A DNA stretch of 64,000 nt, from NCBI RefSeq assembly GCF_037975245.1, contig NC_092576.1, positions 15,625,611 through 15,689,610 of the forward strand. The letters are read 5' to 3'. The DNA is from Apostichopus japonicus (lineage: Eukaryota > Echinodermata > Holothuroidea > Aspidochirotida > Stichopodidae). The position numbers were made by a program, and so were the translations under genes. The notes beneath the pieces are model-generated. The model saw nothing but the letters and a program-made list of their open reading frames with translations. It was not told the origin of the DNA and did not search any database. Positions within the stretch are counted from its first letter, which is position 1, and the number at the start of each line of letters is the position of its first letter. Positions 1-9,642 of the stretch are shown here, piece after piece.

Positions 1-740
1 CCAACAAGACCTACCGTACTGAATCAAGAAAGAGAACACCTATAAAAATGTTTTGTTCATGTTATCGCAAGTCACCTCTTGTGGTTAGAGAGAGCCGATG
101 ATTCCACTTAGTATGTACTGATCTACAATATGTAAACGCACGCAGTTCCAAGAAATGTCAGTTTCAAGTCATGGTACATACCCTAGATTATCAGATTTTC
201 AGAAAAACACCTTGATTTCATTGTTTGCTCAGATCCCATGACTCCATACTGAAATCCACTCTATTGTTGGGCTCCGAGGGGTCCTTAGCACGGCCAAGAA
301 TACTGCCAGAAGTTCTGTATGGAGAAATCGATGCTAGCCTGTGTATCAGTTAACCACCGCAGGGCAGCAACTGGAGGCCAGGCCAGGTTACAAACACACA
401 ACAAAAATGACTCTGTGCATAAGACGAGAGTGTGAGTGCCAGTGATTTGGAAAAGTACAATTTTACAGGGGGTTTAATTGAATGTCTCATTCTGGTCCAT
501 ATACCACGCAATAGAACAGTACAACATGGGAAGTACAATCCCTTTAACTATTTAATTAACAACAATAACATTATGCCCCCAAACATGTGCAGACATGTTG
601 TAGACATTTAATTTAATGATAATGTTGGTTTACTAAAACAATAACTCTCTTAATTAGACAACAAAACACATCAATTAACATTTAACCCCCTAAAATTACA
701 TCCTAATAGATTATGAATATTCATGACATGGCTGGCTATG
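1..740. other. Stretch without recognisable gene
   Basis: AT-rich sequence with short open frames only. No codon pattern, motif or repeat that I can assign. Confidence 0.5.
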
Positions 741-744
741 AAGC

Positions 745-1660
745 TAAGTGCAGTTTACTACGGATGAGTATAAAGGCCATTCACGTTACACTATCCATAA
801 TATTAAAGACGATCTTATTAGTGACCACTACCCTATTATCTTCGAAACCAACGTAAATATAACCCTAAATCAGGCTATTTTGATCTGTAGAATGCAAACG
901 GGAGGAGGGGGTGGGGGTGACATCACTCTTGGACACATATCCCTTCCGTGAGAAAACCTTAGATTACATTGACAGGTACACCGATTAAATTACCAAATAA
1001 TTTGTTAAAACCTGCCACAAACACCCCTCTTTTAAGATTCATAAACCTATAAAGCTGTGGAATTTAACCAAATAAATTCTTAATCTTATCAAGCAAGGAG
1101 AACGCTCAGCAGATTTCACATGTGTACTCATGACTCACATACTACACCCATCGATAAGACTAAATATGATATTAATAGGCTTATCACCGCTGATAGACAT
1201 TTAAAAAATCGAAAATAATGTAACCATATCACCGATAATGAACACCAGGACCTTCTGGAATAAAACCAAGAGAATCACCAATCGTTATGCTAGCCCAAAC
1301 TTACGGAACAAACAAAATCGGCAAGATCCATATTAATATTAAAGACCAAAACTAAACTTCTAGAAATCCATTTCAATAATACCACTTTGACAATAAGTAT
1401 AAACATGAGATCGATCGCAGAATCATCTCAAACCGCAAATTCATCACAAACCCTTCTGGCATTCTCAAATTTGACTGCCCCAAATAGTCCTATAACCCTA
1501 CAGGACTGGAAAACTTCCCTTGGAAAAATACCCCCTCTCCTTGTTGTGACAGGATCTCCTACCTTGGAAGTCATTCTTATATCCAAACCAAATAAAGATC
1601 TTACAAACCCGACTAAATACCGCCCAACTTTGTCTCCCATCACTTGATAAGATCTTTGAA
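745..1660 (+). mobile_element. Decayed LINE (non-LTR retrotransposon) remnant
   Basis: The frame at 748-951 contains ISDHYPIIFE, which matches the SDH motif near the C-terminal end of an AP-type LINE endonuclease. About 500 bp downstream, the frame at 1387-1647 has a DWKTSL segment followed by ILISKPNKDLTNPTKYRP, the usual entry into the reverse transcriptase domain of Jockey/CR1-like LINEs. The stretch between is full of stops, and the catalytic RT core (YxDD region) is absent. This is a dead fragment. The clade cannot be fixed from what remains. Confidence 0.55.
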
Positions 1661-2466
1661 AGAATACGGATTCAACAATGTGGTGGCTGCAGATGATGCA
1701 TGTCGAAGTACGATCACATTTGAAATACCATGCTGAATGGGTGTAGTGTTAGATATTAGAGGTGGAACAGCAGCACGCACAAGAAGGTCTCGTAGGTTGC
1801 GGGTTCGTCTGTAGACGATGATGGGTTTTTCAGGGACGGCTCGTTGGAGTCTATGTGAAGTGAGGAGAATGTTGTGGTTGTTAGAGGTGATTTTCTGAAG
1901 AGGAGGAAGATTTGGGTGGAAAGTAACCACCAAGGGGAGCTTGTTGTCGCAATCTCGACCATTTTTGTTCTTCATTGCCAACGTAGATGGTCTGGAAAGG
2001 GAGCGGACTCTCTAAATGGCATTACACACTCTTCTGGCACTATGGCCCGTGGCAGTTAGGTGCTTTTCCAAAGCATCTGTATGGCGAATGAAAGAGGAAT
2101 TGTTAGAGCAAATGCGACGAGGACGAAGTGCTTGACTGTAGGCAATTCGGGACTTGCAGTGACGGGGATGGCAGCTTGAAGAATGGAGATACTGGTGTGT
2201 GTCTGTGGCTTGGTGAATAAGTCTTTAGGGAGAGAACCGTGTTCCTTGCAAACAGTCACATCGATAAAGTTCACCTGTTGGTGAGAGTAATAAGAGGTGA
2301 ATTTGATGGTGCTGTGGAAAGAATTGATGTGATTGATGAAGGTGAGCAGGCTATACTTTCTAAGTATGTGTAGTGTAAGATTATTTTGGTTGAAACCACA
2401 TTTGCCCTTTATAGGTAAAGCCTGGTAAGGAAGTAACAGAAATAACAAAAAAAGCAATAAATCCAT
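1640..2466 (-). mobile_element. Penelope-like retroelement remnant
   Basis: Read on the minus strand, the frame from 2466 contains FINHINSFHSTIKFTS and then VNFIDVTV, typical of the RT palm region of Penelope-like elements after the catalytic Asp pair. A second frame (1981-1640) continues with PLVVTFHPNLPPL and RRTRNLRDLLVRA, which belong to the segment linking RT and the GIY-YIG endonuclease in this class. The frames are shifted relative to each other and the GIY-YIG domain is missing. This is an inactive remnant, lying tail to tail with the LINE fragment at 745-1660. Confidence 0.6.
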
Positions 2467-3640
2467 GGAGATGCTAATCTCATCAAAATATTGGTCTTAT
2501 GACTATTGTAATGTCATCACTGCGTGGGGACATTTCATAGCCACCAACACGAAAGTTTTTTTTTTAACCATTGGAAATGTATCCATTTATTCAACATTCA
2601 ACAATTTTTCTTACCTGAAAACCAATTGTAACACTAACCCTCTCTTTTATCGCAGGAGCCTTTTACGATTGATTTGAAGTTGTTCAAGGAACTAATAAAG
2701 TTAAACAAAACGCGGAATAAATGATTGGGGATATTTCTGACATGTTAAATCTTTGTACATTATCAAACTGCAAACCACCAGGATGCATTCTTTAAAATGG
2801 TAGAACGTGTGACATACGCTCTCATTGAAAGTTAAAGACGATGTACAATACGTATTCCACCAGAAGAGTCACTGCTTAATGGTACGGACTTAGACATGTC
2901 AAATGAATGTCCGATTTTGATTTCTACCTTCGCCTGATCAGTCCGTGAGGTACGAAACCTGTCGTGAAATTTAATTTTCTGGTGTGTTAATCTTTAATAA
3001 TGTATTTAACGTCTGTTATGTTCAAACAAAGTGAGAAAGTACTCAATTTTAACAAAGTATGAATACCGATTATTTTGAAATATGTATTGAATTATCGGTC
3101 CCCTGGAAAACCTTCTTCAGTAATGAGGCTTGAGTTCAAGTAAAAAGTACTAGTGATTAAACAGAGACCATTTTGGAGTGTCAATAATACAGAATATCTG
3201 AGAGCAACAAATTTATTCTTCACGATTCATTCTACACGATTCAATGTCGACAATAGAAGGATTTTTTTATTGCTGGTTAGATTAATATCGGTTCATTACA
3301 ATATTAACCTAACGTTAAAATAGTTCACAGGGAAAGAAATAATTATTTTGGAATACAAAATTTGTTCTAGTTATATTTTCTAAAGAATCTGTAGACAATT
3401 GTACTTCGAAACAATCATCGTTATCGAAACTGAGCAGGAAGTTGAAGGAAAATAGTCGTGGAGCGAACTCTGGTTTGGGATTGATTCCTGCTTACCCAGC
3501 CCGTCCATATATCATATGTAAGTTGGCCAACTAACTATGTACACCGCCCAGGCTTATACCCTTTCCTATTTCCTTGGTCCCCACTCCAACATAAAATGAC
3601 GTTCAGGTATTTACACCAGGTTCAATCCTGAAAGTTGTGA
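2467..3640. other. Stretch without recognisable gene
   Basis: AT-rich sequence, no ORF or repeat that I recognise. Confidence 0.5.
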
Positions 3641-3642
3641 AA

Positions 3643-3738
3643 CCAGGGCGGGTCTATACCAGGGCGGGTATATACCAGGGCGGGTCTATACCAGTGCGGG
3701 TCTATACCAGGGCGGGTCTTTCCCAGGGTGGGTCTAAT
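3643..3738. repeat. 16-bp tandem repeat, six units
   Basis: Six consecutive 16-bp units of the type CCAGGGCGGGTCTATA. The last two are diverged. The core GGGTCTATAC also occurs at the extreme ends of the Polinton terminal repeats, about 0.6 kb to the right. The array lies just outside the segmental duplication. Confidence 0.85.
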
Positions 3739-4356
3739 CAATGCACGTGTACAGGGTGAACAAATTCTTAAACGAAGATAAGAGTGCTTTAATCCAACCA
3801 AAATCTCATGAAACAAAGGCCTTCATATGCTTTACAAAGCTTTCAAGAAAACTGTTTCTTTAACATTAGTGTTCAGTTAATTCCACAACAGAGCACCAGA
3901 TAATTCATACTGATTTTCTATCTCTATAAAGTAAACGGTTGCTCTCCCGGCCTCCGTCAAAATATGACTATTTAAAAATACCTCTATATATGAACACACA
4001 ATACCCTGGCCACAGGGGAAGCGTATAGTGGTAGGTCTATAATGTGTACACAAGAAAAATCGAATGATGAGACCTTAACTAACGTTCAATAACAAAGTTT
4101 CTGTCGAAATTGCGATGCGGGATATTTAGCTGCAGACTAGTTACCATATATATGCAGTCCTGAATGGCATACAATGCAAACTGCTACACGGTTTACAACG
4201 CTAAGAGTCCTTGAAAATGTTACATAGGCTATGCATACCCATACGAATGTCGGAAATCAAGTAAAACGAGCGTCTAGGCAAATATGCTAGAAAATCAATT
4301 TTGTTTTGCAACTGATAATAATTTAGTCCACTAAATGATGTTTGGATATTAGGGAA

Positions 4357-4362
4357 ACGGCC
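4357..4362. repeat. Left target-site duplication ACGGCC
   Basis: ACGGCC lies immediately before the first base of the left terminal repeat. The same hexamer follows the right terminal repeat at 23145-23150. Six bases is the target-duplication length known for Polintons. Confidence 0.95.
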
Positions 4363-5079
4363 AGTAGTGTATAGACCCACACCGGGGCATAATCGACAAG
4401 GGGGACCGCAACCGGGGCATAATCGGTGACCGGAACTAGGGCAAAATGGACAGTGGGGACCCAGACCGGGGCAAAATGGACAGTGGGGACCCCAACCGGG
4501 GCATAATCGGTGACCGGAACTAGGGCAAAATGGACAGTGGGGACCCCAACCGGGGCATAATCGACAAGGGGGACCGCAACCGGGGCATAATCGGTGACCG
4601 GAACTAGGGCAAAATGGACAGTGGGGACCCAGACCGGGGCAAAATGGACAGTGGGGACCCAGACCGGGACAAAATGGACAGTGGGGACCCCAACCGGGGC
4701 ATAATCGGTGACCGGAACTAGGGCAAAATGGACAGTGGGGACCCCAACCGGGGCATAATCGACAAGGGGGACCGCAACCGGGGCATAATCGGTGACCGGA
4801 ACTAGGGCAAAATGGACAGTGGGGACCCAGACCGGGGCAAAATGAACAGTGGGGACCCAGACCGGGGCAAAATGGACAGTGGGGACCCCAACCGGGGCAT
4901 AATCGACAAGGGGGACCCCAACCGGGGCAAAATGGACATTGGGGACCGGAACTAGGGCAAAATGGACAGTGGGGACCCGAACTAGGGCATTTCTGGAAAA
5001 TGAGAACAAAAGCGATGTGTTGTACAGTTTTGTTTTTTATTCGAGTGCATCATTTCTTCACATCAAACAAGAAAATATA
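4363..5079 (+). repeat. Left terminal inverted repeat with minisatellite
   Basis: The first 25 bp match the reverse complement of the right end. Most of the repeat is a minisatellite of 30-bp and 27-bp units (GGGGACC..ACCGGGGC, then AAAATGGACA or ATAATCG), followed by a unique segment that ends at CATCAAACAAGAAAATA. Because unit lengths are multiples of three, a long minus-strand frame stays open across it (5009-4323). I read that frame as an artefact. The left repeat is about 717 bp, against about 411 bp at the right, the difference being minisatellite copy number. Confidence 0.93.
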
Positions 5080-5955
5080 TTGAACAAAAGGATAAGTCAA
5101 TAGTGGCTTAAGTGACAATAACAATAGCGACTCGTCCGTTAGGTAGGATATCGATTTCTGTTTGAGGCAAACAATTACTAACCCCTAAGATCATCGTCCG
5201 TTAGCTATTTTCGCGCTCAGTACACAATGAAACTCAATGTTCTCCTTTGGGGTCTTAACCTTTCCTTTAGGATATATTTTGTGTGGTACAGTAATGTAGC
5301 GGGGGACGGATTTTCCACAAAAAAAAAAAGTACACAATTCATCGCAATGTTAAAGTTAAAATAGAAACATTCTTTTAACAAACTAACCAATAAAAATGTT
5401 CATTTCATTCGGAAACAAACGGTGCATAGACAGTTTTATATATTAAAGAAAAATAAAGTATATACGTAAAAGGTTTACAACCATTTCAGTGCTTTACAAC
5501 AACACTTTTCACATGTTTTTTAACTCAAAACACGTTTGCAATTAACAGTTCACCCTTATTTGTAAATCAAAATTTACAAAAATATTTTAGCTGCAACATT
5601 TAACAAATATCATCATATGAACAGAAGAAAGCTCTTCGTTTAAAATTAATTTTGGTTCACAAACATAGTACAAGTTAAATAGATAAAAAATAAATAAATA
5701 AAAAAAAAAAAAAAATCACAACCATTGTACACGTTTAAAAAATAATAATAATGCTAATGTAAAAGTTAAAATAGAAAAATTCTTTCAATCTAACTAATAA
5801 AATGTACTTTACCGAAGATTGGTAGTTTCCAACTGGGAGTAGAAAATGAAAAACACAGCGAGCATACTAGGTATCATGTCTGATTTTAAGTTCACGAGTC
5901 CATGACGACAAATGAAGGTAAAGTATTACACTTTGTCCCGACAAACACCTATTTT
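5080..5955. other. Polinton left arm, no gene seen
   Basis: Very AT-rich, with A-runs near 5319 and 5700 and a partly duplicated stretch (around 5340-5400 and 5755-5810, both with AAAGTTAAAATAGAAA). No supported ORF. Confidence 0.5.
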
Positions 5956-5959
5956 CCGT

Positions 5960-6202
5960 CTAGGTTTCGTCTATGATCCGCACATTCATATCTCCTGGAA
6001 GGTAGGTAGTTCCTCCATCACAGTAATCAATGGTACAGTTGAACCCTCTTTCATATCGCAAGAAAACATTGGTAGCGTGTTTTGGTACTTCTGATTTGAA
6101 TAATATCTCCATAACGTGCTCCTTGAAAAGTGTTAGCCATTCGAACGGTAAATTCACTCCACCACGAAAAAGAGTCATTTTAGAGAATGCCCCACACGTC
6201 AT
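5960..6202 (-). CDS. Small hypothetical protein, Polinton left arm
   Basis: An 80-residue frame on the minus strand starting MTCGAFSK. It has a mixed hydrophobic and charged composition that looks like a folded protein (LPFEWLTLFKEHVMEILF, later CDGGTTYLPGDMN). I recognise no domain. Overlapping plus-strand frames (5912-6094, 6030-6218) look less protein-like, but the strand choice is not certain. It lies downstream of another minus-strand ORF (6590-6345), so the two may form a leftward transcription unit, opposite to all other genes of the element. Confidence 0.35.
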   Translation of the reverse strand: MTCGAFSKMTLFRGGVNLPFEWLTLFKEHVMEILFKSEVPKHATNVFLRYERGFNCTIDYCDGGTTYLPGDMNVRIIDET

Positions 6203-6344
6203 GGAAATGAAGGCGTAACTGCTAGAACAAGTCCGTGGTCATCCTTCATCACAGGAACCGATGCTATATTTGAGTCCTCTTTCATATTGGATTTTTTTTA
6301 TTGCGTTTCGCGTGTTTCACGCGTCGTACGTTGAAAACACATGA

Positions 6345-6590
6345 TCACGAAAATAAGTCATTATTGAGGATGTTCCATAATTCTTCGATGCTGGGTATGG
6401 ACAGGAAATCCTCCGAAATAGATACCATGAAATCACTGTCCAGTACCGTAAGTGATAACGCCTCCTCGAACAAATCCAGCAACATTAAATCTTCCGATTC
6501 AGATGGGACCGTCGACAAAGTTTGCGGTATCTCTTCATCATCATCTCTGATGATAATAGGAAAGTAATTGTACAATTTTGTTTGAGGCAT
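6345..6590 (-). CDS. Small acidic protein, Polinton left arm
   Basis: An 81-residue minus-strand frame starting MPQTKLYNYF. It is strongly acidic and serine-rich, with DDDEE near residue 17 and SESEDLMLLDLFEE near residue 30. A short amphipathic segment close to the end (IEELWNIL) has the hydrophobic spacing of activation-domain helices. That resemblance is inference only. A TTTAAAAAGG box lies about 40 bp upstream (6628-6637, minus) and an AATAAA signal follows on the minus strand near 6300, which supports a real leftward gene. No family assigned. Confidence 0.4.
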   Translation of the reverse strand: MPQTKLYNYFPIIIRDDDEEIPQTLSTVPSESEDLMLLDLFEEALSLTVLDSDFMVSISEDFLSIPSIEELWNILNNDLFS

Positions 6591-6627
6591 GGTGATTGCA
6601 GAATGGATGAGATCTCGAAATGCTGTC

Positions 6628-6637
6628 CCTTTTTAAA
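6628..6637 (-). promoter_or_regulatory. Possible TATA box for the acidic leftward ORF
   Basis: TTTAAAAAGG on the minus strand, about 40 bp before the start codon at 6590. The spacing leaves only a very short leader. Confidence 0.25.
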
Positions 6638-6729
6638 GTGTTCGACGTGAGTTTTGGTAAACAATTAACAAAACATAAAGAAGAATAAATGAAGTCTACG
6701 TAAAGATGTAAGGTTACGTAAGAGCATAT

Positions 6730-6948
6730 TATCTAAAACTGTAGGAGCCAAAAATAGAAATCACCCGGAGAAGTTTTCTTTATTGTCATAGAAAATAATT
6801 TGGCGGTATTTTTTACTAAAACTGTATAGGAGCCAAGTTTTCCTTTATTGTCATAGAAAACAATTTGGCGGTATTTTTTACTAAAACTGTATAGGAGCCA
6901 AGTTTTCCTTTATTGTCATAGAAAACAATTTGGCGGTATTTTTTAACG
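6730..6948. repeat. 65-bp tandem repeat, about three units
   Basis: The units begin at about 6737 (diverged), 6818 and 6883, each starting AAAACTGTA.AGGAGCC. Period 65 bp between the two well-preserved units. Each unit ends with AATTTGGCGGTATTTTTT. The array lies between the leftward ORF at 6590 and the rightward ORF at 7127. Confidence 0.9.
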
Positions 6949-6970
6949 GTTTTAGAGCATGTGGCGGGAA
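6799..6970. promoter_or_regulatory. Cluster of E2F-like sites between divergent early ORFs
   Basis: TTTGGCGG occurs at 6799-6806, 6864-6871 and 6929-6936, once per tandem unit, and GGCGGGAA occurs at 6963-6970. GGCGGGAA agrees with the animal E2F consensus and TTTGGCGG is close to it. The position between divergent ORFs suits a bidirectional early control region. Function is inferred. Confidence 0.4.
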
Positions 6971-7065
6971 CATTTGGGGAGGGGTGTATTCGATGTATGC
7001 GTACATAACTCCCTATACCTGTGTTGTAATCTAACACATTAACACATATACAGATATGGAATCCA

Positions 7066-7072
7066 ATATAAG
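7066..7072 (+). promoter_or_regulatory. Possible TATA box before the zinc-finger ORF
   Basis: ATATAAG about 55 bp upstream of the start codon at 7127. Weak on its own. Confidence 0.25.
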
Positions 7073-7126
7073 CGGATGCTTCTCCGGACATCATCTCATT
7101 TTATAAGTTTATACTATCGAAACAAG

Positions 7127-7408
7127 ATGACTAGCCGTGTCTTTTGTGAATTCTGTTTGGAACGGTTTGACACACCGACCACTTTCATCTTACATTTTAA
7201 CCAGGTGGAATGCATTTGTATTCCACCATGGGTATTTTTTGAGGTGGATGATGAAGTTGATAAGGAACTTTTGATGAGGGAGAAGAAAGAGGAAGAAGAA
7301 GAAGAAGAAGAAGAAGAAGAAGAAGAAGATCATGAAGAGGAGTTTAAAACAGTGGCAGAAATACCAATCCTCGTTTATGAAGATATATCTTCAGACGAGG
7401 AATTATAA
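7127..7408 (+). CDS. Small zinc-finger protein with acidic tail
   Basis: The ATG at 7127 gives 93 residues. I chose it over the upstream start at 7076 because the preceding 17 residues look non-coding. Residues 7-29 form a C2H2-like finger with a terminal Cys: C7-x2-C10-x12-H23-x5-C29. After a short hydrophobic stretch comes a run of Glu from a GAA triplet repeat (7287-7328), and the protein ends in ISSDEEL. A DNA- or protein-binding regulatory role would fit. It is the first rightward gene, downstream of the E2F-like tandem sites. I recognise no named family. Confidence 0.5.
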   Translation: MTSRVFCEFCLERFDTPTTFILHFNQVECICIPPWVFFEVDDEVDKELLMREKKEEEEEEEEEEEEEDHEEEFKTVAEIPILVYEDISSDEEL

Positions 7409-8470
7409 GAGATGAAGCTGAATTATTATTATTATTTTTTTTGTCATCGGCTCTGAATAGGGCCACCATATATTCCAGAAAGAGCAGACTTTTTCCTCTC
7501 TAAAAACATGCAATGTGTCGATTCATTTATGTTTATCATATGTATCGTTTTTTACTGATAGGCTCCCAAGACTAAGTTGTAAGATTTAGGCTTTGTTTAA
7601 GTACTTTTAGGCCTACATTTTATTTAGCGCTAACACTTACACTACTCCGCGAATCAACCTCTCGTAATTGTATCGACGAGTTTTTTCTTGATACTTTTCC
7701 TTCTGTTTTTCCCTCTTAAACTATGGTTTCTTCTAATCGCTTTTGTGGTTTTTCATTGCTTTTTGATATTTTTCCGTTTCGATTTACTCACTGTCATTTT
7801 ACGCTTATCTTACTAACTTACGCTAAAAACCGTGACTTCCTTTTTAGAAAGATGTTGTGGGCAGGAATACGTAAAGTAAAGAAGTGTTAAGCGTGTTTTG
7901 CAAATAACCACTTTTACAGTTGATTTTGGCTGCTTGACTGTATCAGCTCAATAGATTTGTCTGTGCCACATTTCAAAAACAGGTTGATGACGATTTTATT
8001 CAACATTCTTCACGTTCAATAAGGTCGATGTTTCGTAAAAAGTTCCATTGCCGAACGAAAATCCTTCCGCGTATGTGTCTCAAATTATATTGACGAAATG
8101 CACAGATGTCAGAAAAATGAAAACGTGAGCCGATAACACAACCAAAAATTAACCAAGACGATATCCAAAGCAAATTACAATGGCTTGAGTTGGATTCTAA
8201 CAGTTATATATGTGTATATGCCGTACGGTGTACCATGCATATATAGAGAACTGTACATAAAAGCACAGCACACTGTGCAGTAAATTGTGGTCCATGTAGA
8301 AAATCAATGAGGATTAGTCTAAAGTTCTATCGATGGTTTGTAGAATAAACAGTGGTCGAATATCGACCGTCCGACCAGTTTCTATGTATGTGATGAAGTC
8401 AGTCATATACTGAGAGTGAGATGATGTGTCAAAGGTCAAAAAGTTTGAGAGAGAGGACGCTATCACGGAG
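7409..8470. other. Polinton left arm, no gene seen
   Basis: About 1 kb of AT-rich sequence without a supported ORF. A minus-strand frame at 8613-8314 overlaps a plus-strand TATA box and looks accidental. Confidence 0.45.
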
Positions 8471-8475
8471 CAGAC

Positions 8476-8485
8476 TATATAAAGG
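8476..8485 (+). promoter_or_regulatory. TATA box without obvious downstream ORF
   Basis: TATATAAAGG on the plus strand, followed about 25-30 bp later by TTCATTC. Only very short ORFs follow. It may drive a non-coding or spliced leader transcript, or may be unused. Confidence 0.35.
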
Positions 8486-8816
8486 CACCGATTTGATACG
8501 ACAGATTCATTCTGTGTCAAAGACTGGTACATGATCACACACGGATAATGATGGCTTTGAGAACCTTCGACTACTTCTCTGTCAGCCCATGATATCCTCT
8601 GCATTGCAGGCAAAGTGCGTCATGGCTGGGAAGTAACCATGTCGATTGCGTTTTTGGCTGGTGCATTACACGAGCAGGCTTGATTAGCCCCCAATACTGG
8701 AGGGCCTTTCGCCTGTGTCACATACACGACATAACACTTGTTACACATAGGTCTGGATGCATTTACTGGATTTCTTTCTCATCTACAAACTCGTCACTTT
8801 GTGTGGGAACCTGTTC

Positions 8817-9046
8817 CGTGGATTACTATGATATATATTTTTGTATCGGGAACCAGAGCGGTGGATTCATACGATATTGTTTAGTCGTAACCCGTCCCGT
8901 GGATTAATACGATATACAGTTTTGTGACGGAACCAGATCCGTGGATTCATACGATATTGTTGTTTCGTAACCCGTCCCGTGGATTAATACGATATACAGT
9001 TTTGTGACGGAACCAGATCCGTGGATTCATACGATATTGTTGTGTC
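8817..9046. repeat. 40/80-bp tandem repeat upstream of the rightward genes
   Basis: Half-units begin GTGGATT.ATACGATAT. They alternate as two about 40-bp types, giving an 80-bp period (for example starts at 8899 and 8979). The linkers are GTAACCCGTCCC and GACGGAACCAGATCC. The array ends about 100 bp before the TATA box at 9147, so it may be an enhancer or other cis element. Confidence 0.9.
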
Positions 9047-9146
9047 GTCTGATGGAAGACGGTTAGAGGGTAAGTCAAATCACTTTATTATTTTTGTTTA
9101 CCTTAGGTACTTTGACCTCACACGTCACGTGGTTTCGCTCTGTGTC

Positions 9147-9154
9147 TATATAAT
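9147..9154 (+). promoter_or_regulatory. TATA box of the 120-residue ORF
   Basis: TATATAAT, followed about 30 bp downstream by TTCAGTC (near 9176), which fits an invertebrate initiator. The start codon is at 9211. Confidence 0.6.
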
Positions 9155-9210
9155 GCATTCACATCATGCTCATCGTTCAGTCTTTCCCAGACACTGAGTA
9201 GAACAACATC

Positions 9211-9573
9211 ATGAAACCGCCTCAAGGATTTGTATACTACCTAAAACACGGTGTTCTGAAGATTTTGAAAAATGAAAGATATCATTTTTTGCTACACAAA
9301 GCAAAGAGTGATGAAGTCGGCTTATCACACACACACCACGCAGAAGTGAATGGATCAAGACAATTTTTGGAAGAGGTTGAAATGCATCTTCAAAGTCTGA
9401 CAAATGCACTTCGTGAGCTAGCGTTCGTCGATGAGGCAGCATTTGCGTTTCGAGCTTTCCGAACGACAGAGGCGACATCCCGTGCCAATATCGTGTTTTC
9501 ATTGTACACAACGGACTTACTAGCAGTGATTGAGTTTTTCACTCGATACATTGACGATTTGTGTGAGGCATGA
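9211..9573 (+). CDS. Hypothetical Polinton accessory protein (120 residues)
   Basis: Starts MKPPQGFVYYL at the first ATG after a TATA/initiator pair. The middle is predicted helical and charged (a stretch containing FLEEVEMHLQSL and LRELAFVDEAAF). No cysteine cluster, signal peptide or membrane segment is visible. The stop codon is only five bases before the next TATA box, so each left-hand rightward gene appears to have its own promoter. No family recognised. Confidence 0.6.
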   Translation: MKPPQGFVYYLKHGVLKILKNERYHFLLHKAKSDEVGLSHTHHAEVNGSRQFLEEVEMHLQSLTNALRELAFVDEAAFAFRAFRTTEATSRANIVFSLYTTDLLAVIEFFTRYIDDLCEA

Positions 9574-9577
9574 CGTG

Positions 9578-9586
9578 TATAAAAGG
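9578..9586 (+). promoter_or_regulatory. TATA box of the 281-residue ORF
   Basis: TATAAAAGG, 65 bp before the ATG at 9643. A probable start site lies around 9605-9612 (TCTCATTT). Confidence 0.65.
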
Positions 9587-9642
9587 GTTAGAGTTGTGAA
9601 TCCGTCTCTCATTTATCGGTTGCTGATCAAACGCTGTGCATC

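Noticed and set aside
4323-5009. Long minus-strand ORF of repeated VPTVHFAPVW units
   Set aside because: It lies entirely in the terminal-repeat minisatellite, whose unit length is a multiple of three. The same happens in the right repeat (22805-23071). No start context or domain.
8314-8613. 99-codon minus-strand ORF in the Polinton left arm
   Set aside because: Covers a plus-strand TATA box, no domain, ordinary composition. Probably chance.
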